This document shows positions 35,037-43,572 of a DNA stretch of 64,000 nt, piece after piece. The translations under genes and the position numbers were made by a program. A model generated the notes under the pieces. It had not been told where the DNA came from, made no database searches, and was given only the letters and a program-made list of their open reading frames with translations. Each line of letters starts with the position of its first letter. Positions within the stretch are counted from its first letter, which is position 1. This DNA comes from an uncultured Prevotellaceae bacterium. Its GTDB lineage: Bacteria; Bacteroidota; Bacteroidia; Bacteroidales; Bacteroidaceae. Location: NCBI GenBank assembly GCA_902789415.1, contig CADAOD010000009.1:1-64000 (forward strand), in the 5' to 3' direction.

Positions 35037-36275
35037 GTGATTAGATTAAGATATATAATAGGTGTAATGATGCTGGCGGTGGCCATTTCGGCTGGCGCAG
35101 CTGGTAAAACAGGTTTTACACTCGTGATTGATGCCGGTCATGGCGGTGGCGATACGGGTGCTGTGGGTGCTATCTCAAAGGAGAAGAACCTTACGCTTAA
35201 GTTTGCTTTGGCCTTCGGACGTATGGTAGAGCAGAACTGTCCCGATGTGCGCGTTATCTACACCCGCAAAACCGATAAGTTTGTTGAGTTATATCGCCGT
35301 GCCGAGATTGCCAATCAGGCCAAGGCCGATTTGTTTATCTCAGTACATATTAATGCCTTGCCAAAGGGTAGGGTAGCACGTGGTTTCCAAACCTACACCT
35401 TAGGTACCAGCAAGCGTACTGGTAAGCAAACAGGTGTGCTGCAGAATCTGGAGGTGGCCAAGCGCGAAAACTCCGTTATCTTTATGGAGAAGGATTACCA
35501 GCAAACCTATCATGGTTATGATCCAAATTCGCCCGAGAGCGATATCATGTTCGAGTTTATCCAGGATAAGAATATGGAGAACAGCGTTGAACTGGCCAAA
35601 TACATGCAGCGCTATGTGTGCCAGGCCACAGGCCGTCAGGATATGGGTGCCCAGCAGGACAACCTGGCTGTGCTGCGCCTCTCGTCTATGCCAGGCGCGC
35701 TGTTAGAGTTGGGCTTTATCTCAACCCGCGACGAGGAGGAGTTTATGAACTCGGCCCGTGCCGAAACGCTTTATGCCACTGGTATGTTTAATGCCTTCTT
35801 GAATTATCGCAAGCGTCATGGTGGTAACATCACCATCCCTTATAAAAAGATTGATGAGCCCCAGCCCGAGACTCAGGTGGTGGCCCCGCTGCCCCAAGAG
35901 CCCCAGGCACCGGTAGAAGAGGCCAAGGTGCAGCCCGTAGAGGTGCGCCAGGTTAACGATCCACAGCCCGCTAAGACTGATGTCAAGCCCGCTGCCGCGA
36001 CCGACGATGCCCCTGTGTTTAAGGTGCAGATACTCTCCAGCTCAAGCAAGCTCAAGCCCACCGATGCCCGATTCAAGGAGCGTAAGGATGTGGATTGCTA
36101 TCAGGATGGCGGTATGTATAAGTACACCGTTGGCGCATCCACTAATTATAATGATATCTATCGCCTGCGCAAGGAGGTGGTTGCCGATTTTCCCCAGGCG
36201 TTTATCATCGCTTTCAAGGGCGGTCAGCGTGTAGATGTTAATGCGGCCATCCGCGAGTTTAAGTCAAAGAAATAA
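35037..36275 (+). CDS. N-acetylmuramoyl-L-alanine amidase with C-terminal SPOR
   Basis: This periplasmic Amidase_3 enzyme cleaves the peptide stem from MurNAc during cell separation. Zinc ligands are visible: DAGHGGGDTG (His and Glu region), a later SVHIN, and ELGFIS with its catalytic Glu. A Pro-rich linker (residues about 275-320) leads to a SPOR-like C-terminal domain (VFKVQILSSS to FKGGQ). The signal peptide is MIRLRYIIGVMMLAVAISAGAA-like, using GTG 35037. It is upstream of the MCE gene, and cotranscribed. Confidence 0.88.
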   Translation: MIRLRYIIGVMMLAVAISAGAAGKTGFTLVIDAGHGGGDTGAVGAISKEKNLTLKFALAFGRMVEQNCPDVRVIYTRKTDKFVELYRRAEIANQAKADLFISVHINALPKGRVARGFQTYTLGTSKRTGKQTGVLQNLEVAKRENSVIFMEKDYQQTYHGYDPNSPESDIMFEFIQDKNMENSVELAKYMQRYVCQATGRQDMGAQQDNLAVLRLSSMPGALLELGFISTRDEEEFMNSARAETLYATGMFNAFLNYRKRHGGNITIPYKKIDEPQPETQVVAPLPQEPQAPVEEAKVQPVEVRQVNDPQPAKTDVKPAAATDDAPVFKVQILSSSSKLKPTDARFKERKDVDCYQDGGMYKYTVGASTNYNDIYRLRKEVVADFPQAFIIAFKGGQRVDVNAAIREFKSKK

Positions 36276-36296
36276 AATTTTATAAGCTATAACGAT

Positions 36297-37199
36297 ATGA
36301 AAAAGTTCTCAAAAGAAATTCAGATAGCCTTGGTGGCCATCGTGGCCCTGCTGGTGCTGTATTTTGGTTTGCAATTCTTAAAGGGAATGACACTCTTTTC
36401 GAATGACAACAGATATTACGTCAAGTTCAAGGATGTTAGCGGCCTTGCCGTAGCTAGTCCTATCTATGCCAACGGCTATCGTGTAGGCGTGGTTGAGGAT
36501 GTGCAGTTTAACTATCAGAACACAGGCGAGATTATCGCTACTATCGGTGTCGATCCACAGCTCAGCGTGCCTCAAGGCAGCCGTGCCGAGATATCTACCG
36601 ACCTGATGGGTAATGTAAAGGTGCTGCTGGTTTTGGGTGATACAGCCGACGGTATGGTGGCTCCTGGCGATACCATTACAGGTGCCCAGCAGGTAGGCGC
36701 CATGGGTAAGGCAGCCGATATGATTCCTGCCGTACAGCAGATGCTGCCAAAGCTCGATAGTATCCTGGCCAGCGTTAACACCCTGTTTGCCGATCCTGCC
36801 ATCGCCAACTCGCTGCATAATGTCGATCAGATTACAGCCGATCTTACACGCACCTCGCACGATCTCAGCCAGCTTACAGCCCAGCTCAACAAGCAGATGC
36901 CCCAGATGCTGCACAATGCCGATGGCGTGCTGGCCAACACCAACCAGATTACAAAGGATATCAACGATATGGATTTGGCTGCCACCATGGCCAGTGTTAA
37001 CACCACGCTTAAGAATGTAGAGCAGATGACAGCCGCCCTGAACAGCCGCGAGGGTACACTCGGACTGCTGATGCGCGATCCCAGCCTGTATTACAACCTG
37101 AATAGCACCATGCAGCATGCCGACTCGCTGATGATTGATCTGAAGCAACATCCAAAACGCTATGTACACTTCTCAGTTTTCGGTAAGAAAGATAAGTAA
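36297..37199 (+). CDS. MCE-domain lipid transport protein, MlaD-like
   Basis: This 300-residue protein has an N-terminal membrane anchor (QIALVAIVALLVLYFGLQFL, residues 8-27), one MCE domain (about 35-115; YYVKFKDVSGLAVASPIYANG), then a long helical tail (about 135-270) with many Asn/Leu/Thr. MlaD forms a hexameric ring that moves phospholipid across the periplasm. MlaE and MlaF are not adjacent here. A hairpin at 37227-37258 probably ends the unit. Confidence 0.85.
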   Translation: MKKFSKEIQIALVAIVALLVLYFGLQFLKGMTLFSNDNRYYVKFKDVSGLAVASPIYANGYRVGVVEDVQFNYQNTGEIIATIGVDPQLSVPQGSRAEISTDLMGNVKVLLVLGDTADGMVAPGDTITGAQQVGAMGKAADMIPAVQQMLPKLDSILASVNTLFADPAIANSLHNVDQITADLTRTSHDLSQLTAQLNKQMPQMLHNADGVLANTNQITKDINDMDLAATMASVNTTLKNVEQMTAALNSREGTLGLLMRDPSLYYNLNSTMQHADSLMIDLKQHPKRYVHFSVFGKKDK

Positions 37200-37413
37200 A
37201 TTAGATTTTGTCTAAATAACGATTTTTGGCCATAGGTGCATTTTCTGTACCATGGCCATTATTTTTGTGTGTACGCACACTCGTAAGTGCCTGATTTTCA
37301 GTAAGTATAGTATATGCAAATACACAAAAACAGTGTTAGTTTTGTGAAACACTGTAACTATCACGTTTTCAGATACTTATAAAATCTGTTCACACGTTTG
37401 CTTTTTTTGTGCA
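37200..37413. other. dnaA upstream region: hairpins, no gene
   Basis: The region contains the stem TGGCCAT (37227-37233) / ATGGCCA (37252-37258), a probable terminator of the MCE unit. Further on is an inverted repeat ACAGTGTT (37330-37337) / AACACTGT (37348-37355) about 60 bp before the dnaA promoter, a possible operator. I see no gene and no cluster of TTATCCACA boxes, so this need not be an origin. Confidence 0.55.
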
Positions 37414-37445
37414 TTTGCAAGTTTAAAAAATTTGTCTTACCTTTG
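37414..37445 (+). promoter_or_regulatory. Bacteroidetes promoter of dnaA
   Basis: TTTG (37414-37417), 20 bp, TACCTTTG (37438-37445); ATG at 37526. Confidence 0.7.
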
Positions 37446-37525
37446 CAGCACGAAATCAACAATATGTAATCACTTCAAGCCTGTCTTGTTAAGTTGAACA
37501 TTAAAAAAAGAAATTACATTCGCCA

Positions 37526-38947
37526 ATGAATAATAATCATCAGGCGCTCTGGGCCGACTGCCTACGTCTTATTAAGGCTAACGTTACAGAGCAGCAGTAC
37601 AAAACGTGGTTTGCACCAATCGTGTTCGAGTCGTTCAACGAAGCGAACCGTTCTGTTCTGGTGCAGGTTCCAAGCCGATATGTATTCGAGTTCTTGGAGC
37701 AGTACTACGTTGGATTATTAAGTAAGGTATTAGAGCGAGTGTTTGGTACCAATGTAAAACTCAATTACAGGATCGTTGAGGTAAAGGCTGCTACCGCTAA
37801 GGGTCGCGATGTTACAACAGATGTAGAGAGCGAGGGTCCCACGCTTGAGACCGTACCCGCCCGCCAGCATCTTAACAAGTCGCCCAATGTGCTCGATGCA
37901 CCCCGTCATCAGCAGCTCAACCCCCAGCTCGACACTAAGAAGGGTTTTCATAACTACATCGAGGGTAACTCTAACAAGCTGCCCCGTACCGTAGGTCTCT
38001 CAATCGCCGAGCATCCAGGTAAAACCACTTTCAACCCCTTCTTTATCTATGGCCCCTCAGGTTGTGGTAAAACCCACCTCATTAACGCCATCGGACTGAA
38101 GTGCTGCGAGCTTTATCCCAACAAGCGCGTGCTGTACGTTAGTGCCCGTCTGTTCCAGGTACAGTTCACCGATTCTGTACGTCAGAATACCACGAACGAT
38201 TTTATCAACTTCTATCAGAGTATCGACGTGCTCATTGTCGACGATATCCAGGAGTGGGTAAATTCGCCAAAAACACTCGACACCTTCTTCCATATCTTCG
38301 ATCACCTTTTCCGTATCGGTAAGCAGATTATTCTGGCCAGCGACCGTCCCCCAGTAGATCTTACTGGTGTTAAGGACCGCCTGCTCACCCGTTTCTCATG
38401 CGGACTGATTGCCGAGCTCGAGAAGCCCAATGTGCAGCTGTGTGTTGATATCCTGAACGCCAAGTGCAAGCGCGACGGTTTGAAGATACCCGTTGATGTC
38501 ATCGAGTATATCGCCACTACCGCTAATGGCAGCGTGCGCGATCTGGAGGGTGTGGTAAATTCGTTGATGGCTTACTCTATTGTTTATAACTCTAACATCG
38601 ATATGAAGTTGGCCGAGCGTGTTATCAAGCGTTCAGTTAAGGTCGATAATCATCCGCTTACTATCGATGATATCGTTGATAAGGTTTGCAGCCACTATGG
38701 CGTAACCCAGCAGAGTGTGTTCAGCAAGAGCCGCAAGCGCGATTATGTGCAGGCCCGTCAGCTGTCCATGTATCTGGCCCAGAAGCACACCAAGATGCCT
38801 TCGTCGCGTATTGGTCAGCTCATCGGCGGTCGCGATCACTCTACCGTTATCCACAGTTGTAACGCCATCGAGCAGCGCCTTAAGATTGATAAGGCCTTCG
38901 TTGCCGAACTCACCAGCATCGAGAATTCGTTTAAGCTTAAGAGTTGA
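37526..38947 (+). CDS. dnaA: Chromosomal replication initiator DnaA
   Basis: DnaA binds and melts oriC in an ATP-dependent way. The 473-residue protein has the N-terminal domain I (WADCLRLIKANVTEQQYKTWF), the AAA+ Walker A GPSGCGKTHL, Walker B VLIVDDIQ, a sensor Arg region LLTRFSCGL, and domain IV with the box-binding signature GGRDHSTVIHSC. The next gene starts only 8 bp (GTG) to 26 bp (ATG) after its stop. Codon use and length are normal. Confidence 0.97.
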   Translation: MNNNHQALWADCLRLIKANVTEQQYKTWFAPIVFESFNEANRSVLVQVPSRYVFEFLEQYYVGLLSKVLERVFGTNVKLNYRIVEVKAATAKGRDVTTDVESEGPTLETVPARQHLNKSPNVLDAPRHQQLNPQLDTKKGFHNYIEGNSNKLPRTVGLSIAEHPGKTTFNPFFIYGPSGCGKTHLINAIGLKCCELYPNKRVLYVSARLFQVQFTDSVRQNTTNDFINFYQSIDVLIVDDIQEWVNSPKTLDTFFHIFDHLFRIGKQIILASDRPPVDLTGVKDRLLTRFSCGLIAELEKPNVQLCVDILNAKCKRDGLKIPVDVIEYIATTANGSVRDLEGVVNSLMAYSIVYNSNIDMKLAERVIKRSVKVDNHPLTIDDIVDKVCSHYGVTQQSVFSKSRKRDYVQARQLSMYLAQKHTKMPSSRIGQLIGGRDHSTVIHSCNAIEQRLKIDKAFVAELTSIENSFKLKS

Positions 38948-38954
38948 TCATTTT

Positions 38955-39572
38955 GTGTATAAGTTGATAATAATGGTTTTTTGCCTGTTTTTTGCCGCAT
39001 CTTTGCAGGGCGTTGCTCAAAACATGGCAGCACAATTACAGGAGGGCGACCTCCTGTTTTGCGTTTCGGCCCAGGGCAACAATATCACCCAGGTAACCCA
39101 GGGTGTTGATGATTTGGCTATCGATCATGTGGGTATCGTACATCTGCGCCGTGATAGTGTTTTTGTGCTCGAGGCCATCCATCAGGGGGTGGTGCTAACG
39201 CCCATCGATAGTTTCTTGGTGCGCCGCGATTCGTTGGTTATCGCCACCCGTTTAGCCGATACCACCGGCGTGGCAAGTTCAGTTCAGCGTGCCTTGCAGT
39301 ATCTGGGCCGCCCTTACGACTTTTTGTTTATGCCCAGTAACGATGCGTTTTATTGCAGCGAGCTGGTGCAGAAAAACTATCTTGATGCCGATGGGCAGTT
39401 GGTGTTCAAGCCCATCCCCATGTCGTTTCACGATAAAACGGGCAAAGTAACCCAGTTTTGGAAGGATTACTATGCCCGTAAGGGGTTGCAGGTGCCTGAG
39501 GGCTGTCCGGGCAGCAATCCCGGCGATTTGTCGCGCAGCCCCAAACTCAGGTTTCTGTTCAGTTTCCGCTAA
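38955..39572 (+). CDS. YiiX-like NlpC/P60 cysteine hydrolase, exported
   Basis: This secreted protein of about 205 residues has a permuted papain fold of the YiiX/YebB group: His in AIDHVGIVHL (about residue 55) and Cys in AFYCSELV (about residue 134) are the catalytic pair. It probably cleaves peptides or lipid-linked amide bonds in the periplasm. The N-terminus is a signal peptide (LIIMVFCLFFAASLQGVAQ); the start is GTG 38955 or ATG 38973. It follows dnaA closely but has no obvious functional link. Its last 30 residues are Pro/Gly/Ser rich. Confidence 0.78.
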   Translation: MYKLIIMVFCLFFAASLQGVAQNMAAQLQEGDLLFCVSAQGNNITQVTQGVDDLAIDHVGIVHLRRDSVFVLEAIHQGVVLTPIDSFLVRRDSLVIATRLADTTGVASSVQRALQYLGRPYDFLFMPSNDAFYCSELVQKNYLDADGQLVFKPIPMSFHDKTGKVTQFWKDYYARKGLQVPEGCPGSNPGDLSRSPKLRFLFSFR

Positions 39573-41630
39573 CTATAGCTGTATGCTAAATCCAGCCATC
39601 CACCATCTGCCCGGCTGGGCAATGTGGCCAAAGTCAACGTAGGTTTTATCCAACAGGTTGTTAGCCTCTACATACAGCGTGAAGCTATCCGCATTCCAAC
39701 TCAGTCGTGCGTCAACTATGCCGTAAGGCTTGTAGTCGGTTATCTCGCCGTCGGCGTTGGTGTATGTGCCCGTACGGTCCTGCATGCGGTAGCTCAGGTT
39801 GGCGTTCAGGCGCTTCCATAGGTTAGCCTGCAGCTGTGCCACCAGCTTGTGGCGCAGGTATTCCAGCGTGTACTGACTCTGTATGCCGTCGGTCTCCACC
39901 TTATCTTGGTCAATGTAGCTGTAAGCCACCTGCAGGCGCTTCAGTATGTGCTGCGCAGGCATCATCTCCTGCAGGTTCAGCGCCAGCGTAGCCTCTACGC
40001 CTGTGGCGTTCACCTCCGTAAAGTTTACCGATTCCCATGGCGCATCCACGTCGTCGCTACGCCTAATCCAGTCAATCAGGTTCTTGCAGTGGTGGCGGTA
40101 CACGCTCAGCTTGGCATCTACCAGGTGCGTGTTGTATTGCACGCCGCCCTCAACAGCCGCCAGTTCCTCGGGCTTCAGGTGTTTGTCGGCCTTATGGCCG
40201 CCCACCGAGTAGTACAGCTCGGTTACCGATGGCATGCGTAGCGATGTGTTGTACGATGCGTACACCTTCCAGTTCTGGCCTATGCGGTAGCTGGCGTCTA
40301 TGCCAGGATACACGCGCATGTTCATCTCGTTCCACGAGTTTTTTACCGCCACCATGCCTGCCGATAGGGTAAAGCGCTCCAGCAGTATGTTATGCTCCAG
40401 TACAAAGCTCATGTTAGTGCGGTTAAGGCCGTACTCGTAGTCGCGGTCCGTACCATGTATATGATGTGTGCGCGATAGCGGCTCGCCTAAGTTGCCGCTC
40501 ACTAAGTCCTCGTTGCGCAGTTCGGCGCCTATGGCCGTGCGACCCAATGCCCAGTCAAAATGGCTGTTCAGGTTCACGCCGTACACATCCGTTCTGTGGT
40601 AGTTATAAGGGTAAATGTCAGGTGCATCTCTAAACAGTTCAAAGCGGTCGTTCTGGTGGTTCCAGTAAATGGTAGGCTTAAGTTTAAAGCGCCCCTGTTT
40701 GTTCTCGGCGGTAATGGCGGTGTACGTCTTCAGCGTGTGTTCAAACTGGTCGTCCCATTTCGCGCCGTAAAAGGTGTTCGATCCAAAATCCCTCACGCTC
40801 ATGCCCGCATGCCAGTTCAGGCGCACGTCATCATCCTCGTACTGTCCCTGGTAAAAAGCCTTTCCGCCTTTGTAGTCGGCGTTCAGCCTGCCCGCCTTAT
40901 TGCGGCTGTAGCCATCGCTGCGGGTATAGCTGGCCGAAAGGCTGTGGCTGGTTTTGCCATTCAGCGCCACGCGTCCGCCTACCTGGGCATAGCCGTACGA
41001 CCCACCTTCTGCATGCAGGGTTGAGGGTAGGGCAGTCTTCGTCACGATATTAATCGCTCCTACCAAACTCGATGTGCCATACACACGTCCTGCAGGTCCT
41101 TCAAGCACTTCTATGCGCACTATGTCGCTGATGTCAACAGGAAAGTCGAAGGCGTTGTGGCCTGTTTGTGGGTCGCAGATGTTCACGCCGTTCAGCAGGA
41201 TGGTAATCTGTTCGTAGTTACCACCGCGAATCGATACGTCGGTCTGGGCACCGATGGCTCCTCGTTGCCTCACATCTACGCCTACAGCGTACTTTAAAAG
41301 GTCGTTAATACTTTGTACCGGCGCCTGCGCAATCTGCTGGCGGTCCAGTACAGTTACCATTCTCGCAGCCTGACTCTTGGTCAGTGGCGCCCTCGATCCG
41401 GTTACGCTAACCTCGTCGAGCATCATCTCGCGTGCCGTTGTAGTAGCGGTAGAGTCGCTCACCACGGGGTGAGTGCTCACGCTCTCGGCCGATGCGTAGG
41501 TAAGGGTGCTAACCGATAGCACGCTGCAAACCACCTCTCGGCCCAGACAACTAAACAGCGAGTAGCCTTTGTTTCCGAAACGACGGAAAACCAGGCGCTG
41601 GCGCTTGATGTTGAATGTTTGTTTGTACAT
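39573..41630 (-). CDS. TonB-dependent outer-membrane receptor, BtuB-like
   Basis: The 685-residue receptor has a signal sequence with an extended N-terminus, a TonB-box-like stretch and a plug domain (LDEVSVTGSRAPL, LLKYAVGVDVRQRG, SIRGGNYEQITILLNG, DIVRIEVLEGPAGRVYG) and a 22-strand barrel ending in aromatic residues (MAGFSIQL). It is of the BtuB/cobalamin-siderophore type, but the substrate is not fixed by sequence. No riboswitch is visible in the short upstream region. It is convergent with the YiiX-like gene (stop abutting). Confidence 0.85.
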   Translation of the reverse strand: MYKQTFNIKRQRLVFRRFGNKGYSLFSCLGREVVCSVLSVSTLTYASAESVSTHPVVSDSTATTTAREMMLDEVSVTGSRAPLTKSQAARMVTVLDRQQIAQAPVQSINDLLKYAVGVDVRQRGAIGAQTDVSIRGGNYEQITILLNGVNICDPQTGHNAFDFPVDISDIVRIEVLEGPAGRVYGTSSLVGAINIVTKTALPSTLHAEGGSYGYAQVGGRVALNGKTSHSLSASYTRSDGYSRNKAGRLNADYKGGKAFYQGQYEDDDVRLNWHAGMSVRDFGSNTFYGAKWDDQFEHTLKTYTAITAENKQGRFKLKPTIYWNHQNDRFELFRDAPDIYPYNYHRTDVYGVNLNSHFDWALGRTAIGAELRNEDLVSGNLGEPLSRTHHIHGTDRDYEYGLNRTNMSFVLEHNILLERFTLSAGMVAVKNSWNEMNMRVYPGIDASYRIGQNWKVYASYNTSLRMPSVTELYYSVGGHKADKHLKPEELAAVEGGVQYNTHLVDAKLSVYRHHCKNLIDWIRRSDDVDAPWESVNFTEVNATGVEATLALNLQEMMPAQHILKRLQVAYSYIDQDKVETDGIQSQYTLEYLRHKLVAQLQANLWKRLNANLSYRMQDRTGTYTNADGEITDYKPYGIVDARLSWNADSFTLYVEANNLLDKTYVDFGHIAQPGRWWMAGFSIQL

Positions 41631-41804
41631 AAATAATTTTGTTACCTAAAAAAATCGGCTGCAAAATTAATACTTTTTTTCGAAACGCAACCCTTTTAAG
41701 CTATAAAACTTTTGAAATAATTCTAAGTCCTTGGGGGCTAGTTGTACAATATGTCAAAGAATGCATTCGCAAGATTTATTTTAACAGATTTTTTACAAAT
41801 AAAT

Positions 41805-41836
41805 CTTGGCACTTTCGTTAATTCTTTGTACCTTTG
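41805..41836 (+). promoter_or_regulatory. Bacteroidetes promoter
   Basis: CTTG (41805-41808), 20 bp, TACCTTTG (41829-41836), upstream of the small secreted protein at 41864. Confidence 0.65.
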
Positions 41837-41863
41837 TAGCAGAAATATTAACAACCTAATATA

Positions 41864-42256
41864 ATGACAATAATGAAGAAATTAATAATCTTATTACTGA
41901 TGATGTGCGGCTGGAGTGGAGTGAAGGCTGCAGGACTGGATGGAAAATACCTGTCGCAGAGTGGCGAACTGATGTTTGTGTTTAAGGGCGACAGTCTGTA
42001 TGTGGACATTGCGCAGAGCATGCGAAACCTGTCGGCCTTTAAACTGGTGAAGAACAACGAGAATAAGGCTACAACGAGTTATAATGCCTACGAGACGTAC
42101 CTGAAAAATGGTGCTGTGACTTATCGTGAGGTGCTGATACGTGTAACGAAACTGGAGGAGGAAAAGACGTATCTGTTGGAGTATTTTGGTAAGGATAAGG
42201 ATAGGGAGTATAACTCGAACGAGCGATACCATATAAAATTAATTGATGGCGAATAA
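41864..42256 (+). CDS. Small secreted protein of unknown function
   Basis: The 130-residue protein has a signal peptide (KKLIILLLMMCGWSGVKAAG) and a short beta-rich mature part (about 24-130) with GKYLSQSGELMFVFKGDSLYV, similar in style to small lipocalin-like Bacteroidales proteins. ATG 41864 or 41873 may start it. Its last codons KLIDGE form one arm of a hairpin shared with the convergent folA stop. I do not recognise the family. Confidence 0.7.
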   Translation: MTIMKKLIILLLMMCGWSGVKAAGLDGKYLSQSGELMFVFKGDSLYVDIAQSMRNLSAFKLVKNNENKATTSYNAYETYLKNGAVTYREVLIRVTKLEEEKTYLLEYFGKDKDREYNSNERYHIKLIDGE

Positions 42257-42272
42257 CGCCATCAATTAATTT
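42236..42272. terminator. 16-bp hairpin spanning two convergent stop codons
   Basis: The stem 42236-42251 / 42257-42272 is perfect, with loop AATAA that includes the stop TAA (42254-42256) of the plus gene. Its right end includes the first two bases of the folA stop codon. A T-rich flank follows, so it can terminate both transcripts while being coding. Confidence 0.75.
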
Positions 42273-42753
42273 ATTTTCTAATATAATCAACGAAGGCGTA
42301 GCGGTGGGCGTGGTGATCGTCGATGTCGTGTGACTCGCGGGCGGCTTCTTTCCACTCATCTTTGTAGGGTGGGAAGAAAGTGTCGGCCTCCTTTGGGGTA
42401 TCGTCGATCTCTGTGAGACAGAGGCGATCGGCCAGGGGCAGGGCCTGCTGATACACGCTGGCACCACCGATGATATACACATCTTCATCGGGTGCGCAAT
42501 GGGCCAAGGCCTCTTCTAAAGATGGATACACATCGCAACCAGGAAAAGCACTCACACTACGGCTGAGCACAATGTTACGACGATTGGGCAGGGCGCCCTT
42601 GGGAAGCGACAGGAAGGTGTTGCGACCCATAATAATGGTGTGGCCCGTGGTGAGCGCCTTAAAGCGCTTAAGATCGTTGGGCAACCAATATATTAACTTG
42701 TTTTGAAATCCGATGGCACGATCTTTTGCCACCGCTGCTATGATGTTTATCAT
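42271..42753 (-). CDS. folA: Dihydrofolate reductase
   Basis: DHFR reduces dihydrofolate with NADPH. The 160-residue protein shows [12 protein letters not shown], the substrate-binding region [10 protein letters not shown] (Asp in the active site), the NADPH segments [10 protein letters not shown] and [12 protein letters not shown], and the terminal FVDYIRK. It overlaps thyA by four bases (ATGA type), so it is translated with the enzyme that makes dihydrofolate. It is trimethoprim-sensitive in type as far as motifs show. Confidence 0.95.
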   Translation of the reverse strand: MINIIAAVAKDRAIGFQNKLIYWLPNDLKRFKALTTGHTIIMGRNTFLSLPKGALPNRRNIVLSRSVSAFPGCDVYPSLEEALAHCAPDEDVYIIGGASVYQQALPLADRLCLTEIDDTPKEADTFFPPYKDEWKEAARESHDIDDHHAHRYAFVDYIRK

Positions 42754-43544
42754 ACTGATACTTCGGCTTTGATGTGGGGATGTGGATCGTAACCCTCTAA
42801 CTGAAAGTCCTCGAACGTAAAGTCGAACAGATTCTTAACATCGGGGTTGAGAATCATTTTAGGCAGAGGGCGTGGCTCGCGGGTGAGCTGCAGCTTGGCC
42901 TGCTCGATGTGGTTGAGATACAGGTGGGTATCGCCCGTGGTATGGATGAAGTCGCCTGCCTTAAAGCCTGTTACCTGTGCCATCATCTGCAGCAGCAGGG
43001 CATAGCTGGCGATATTAAATGGTACGCCAAGGAAGGTATCGGCCGAACGCTGATAGAGCTGCAGCGACAGGCGATCATCGGCCACATAGAACTGGAAGAT
43101 AGTGTGACAAGGGGGCAGAGCCATCTTGTTAACCTCGGCCACATTCCATGCCGAAACTATCATACGACGTGAGTTGGGGTTGTTCTTAAGCTGGTCGAGC
43201 ACATACTGTATCTGGTCGATGGTGCCGCCATTATAATCGGGCCACGAACGCCACTGGTGACCATAAACGGGACCAAGCTCGCCATTCTCGTCGGCCCACT
43301 CGTTCCAGATGCGAACGCCATGGTCCTGCAGGTATTTTACGTTGGTGTCGCCCTTGAGGAACCACAACAGCTCGTAAATGATACTTTTAAGGTGGAGCTT
43401 CTTGGTGGTGAGCAAGGGGAAACCATCGTCGAGATTATAGCGACTCTGGGTACCAAAAATGCTGATGGTGCCTGTACCGGTGCGGTCGCCCTTCTGGGTG
43501 CCCTCGGTAAGGATGCGGTTCAGGATGTCTAAATACTGCTTCAT
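42750..43544 (-). CDS. thyA: Thymidylate synthase
   Basis: ThyA methylates dUMP using methylene-tetrahydrofolate. At 264 residues it equals E. coli ThyA in length. The nucleophilic Cys is in [10 protein letters not shown] (position 146 in that scaffold), with RRMIVSAWN, the folate-binding NIASYALLL and the terminal [12 protein letters not shown] preserved. It is followed by overlapping folA, a compact folate-cycle operon. The upstream spacer to the methyltransferase is short and contains a heptamer repeat. Confidence 0.96.
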   Translation of the reverse strand: MKQYLDILNRILTEGTQKGDRTGTGTISIFGTQSRYNLDDGFPLLTTKKLHLKSIIYELLWFLKGDTNVKYLQDHGVRIWNEWADENGELGPVYGHQWRSWPDYNGGTIDQIQYVLDQLKNNPNSRRMIVSAWNVAEVNKMALPPCHTIFQFYVADDRLSLQLYQRSADTFLGVPFNIASYALLLQMMAQVTGFKAGDFIHTTGDTHLYLNHIEQAKLQLTREPRPLPKMILNPDVKNLFDFTFEDFQLEGYDPHPHIKAEVSV

Positions 43545-43551
43545 TTATGTA

Positions 43552-43572
43552 GATTAAATATTAAACATTAAT
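43552..43572. repeat. Heptamer repeat between thyA and the methyltransferase gene
   Basis: GATTAAA, TATTAAA, CATTAAT: three 7-bp units. The last lies over the stop of the RsmF-like gene. Confidence 0.5.

Noticed and set aside
37200-37525. oriC upstream of dnaA
   Set aside because: No DnaA-box cluster or tandem AT-rich 13-mers seen; only hairpins and a promoter.
38847-38855. Perfect DnaA box TTATCCACA inside dnaA
   Set aside because: It encodes the conserved TVIHS residues of domain IV and is a lone box, so it probably reflects codon use.
41631-41863. Cobalamin riboswitch ahead of the TonB receptor
   Set aside because: The gap is too short and no B12-box-like conserved segment is seen.
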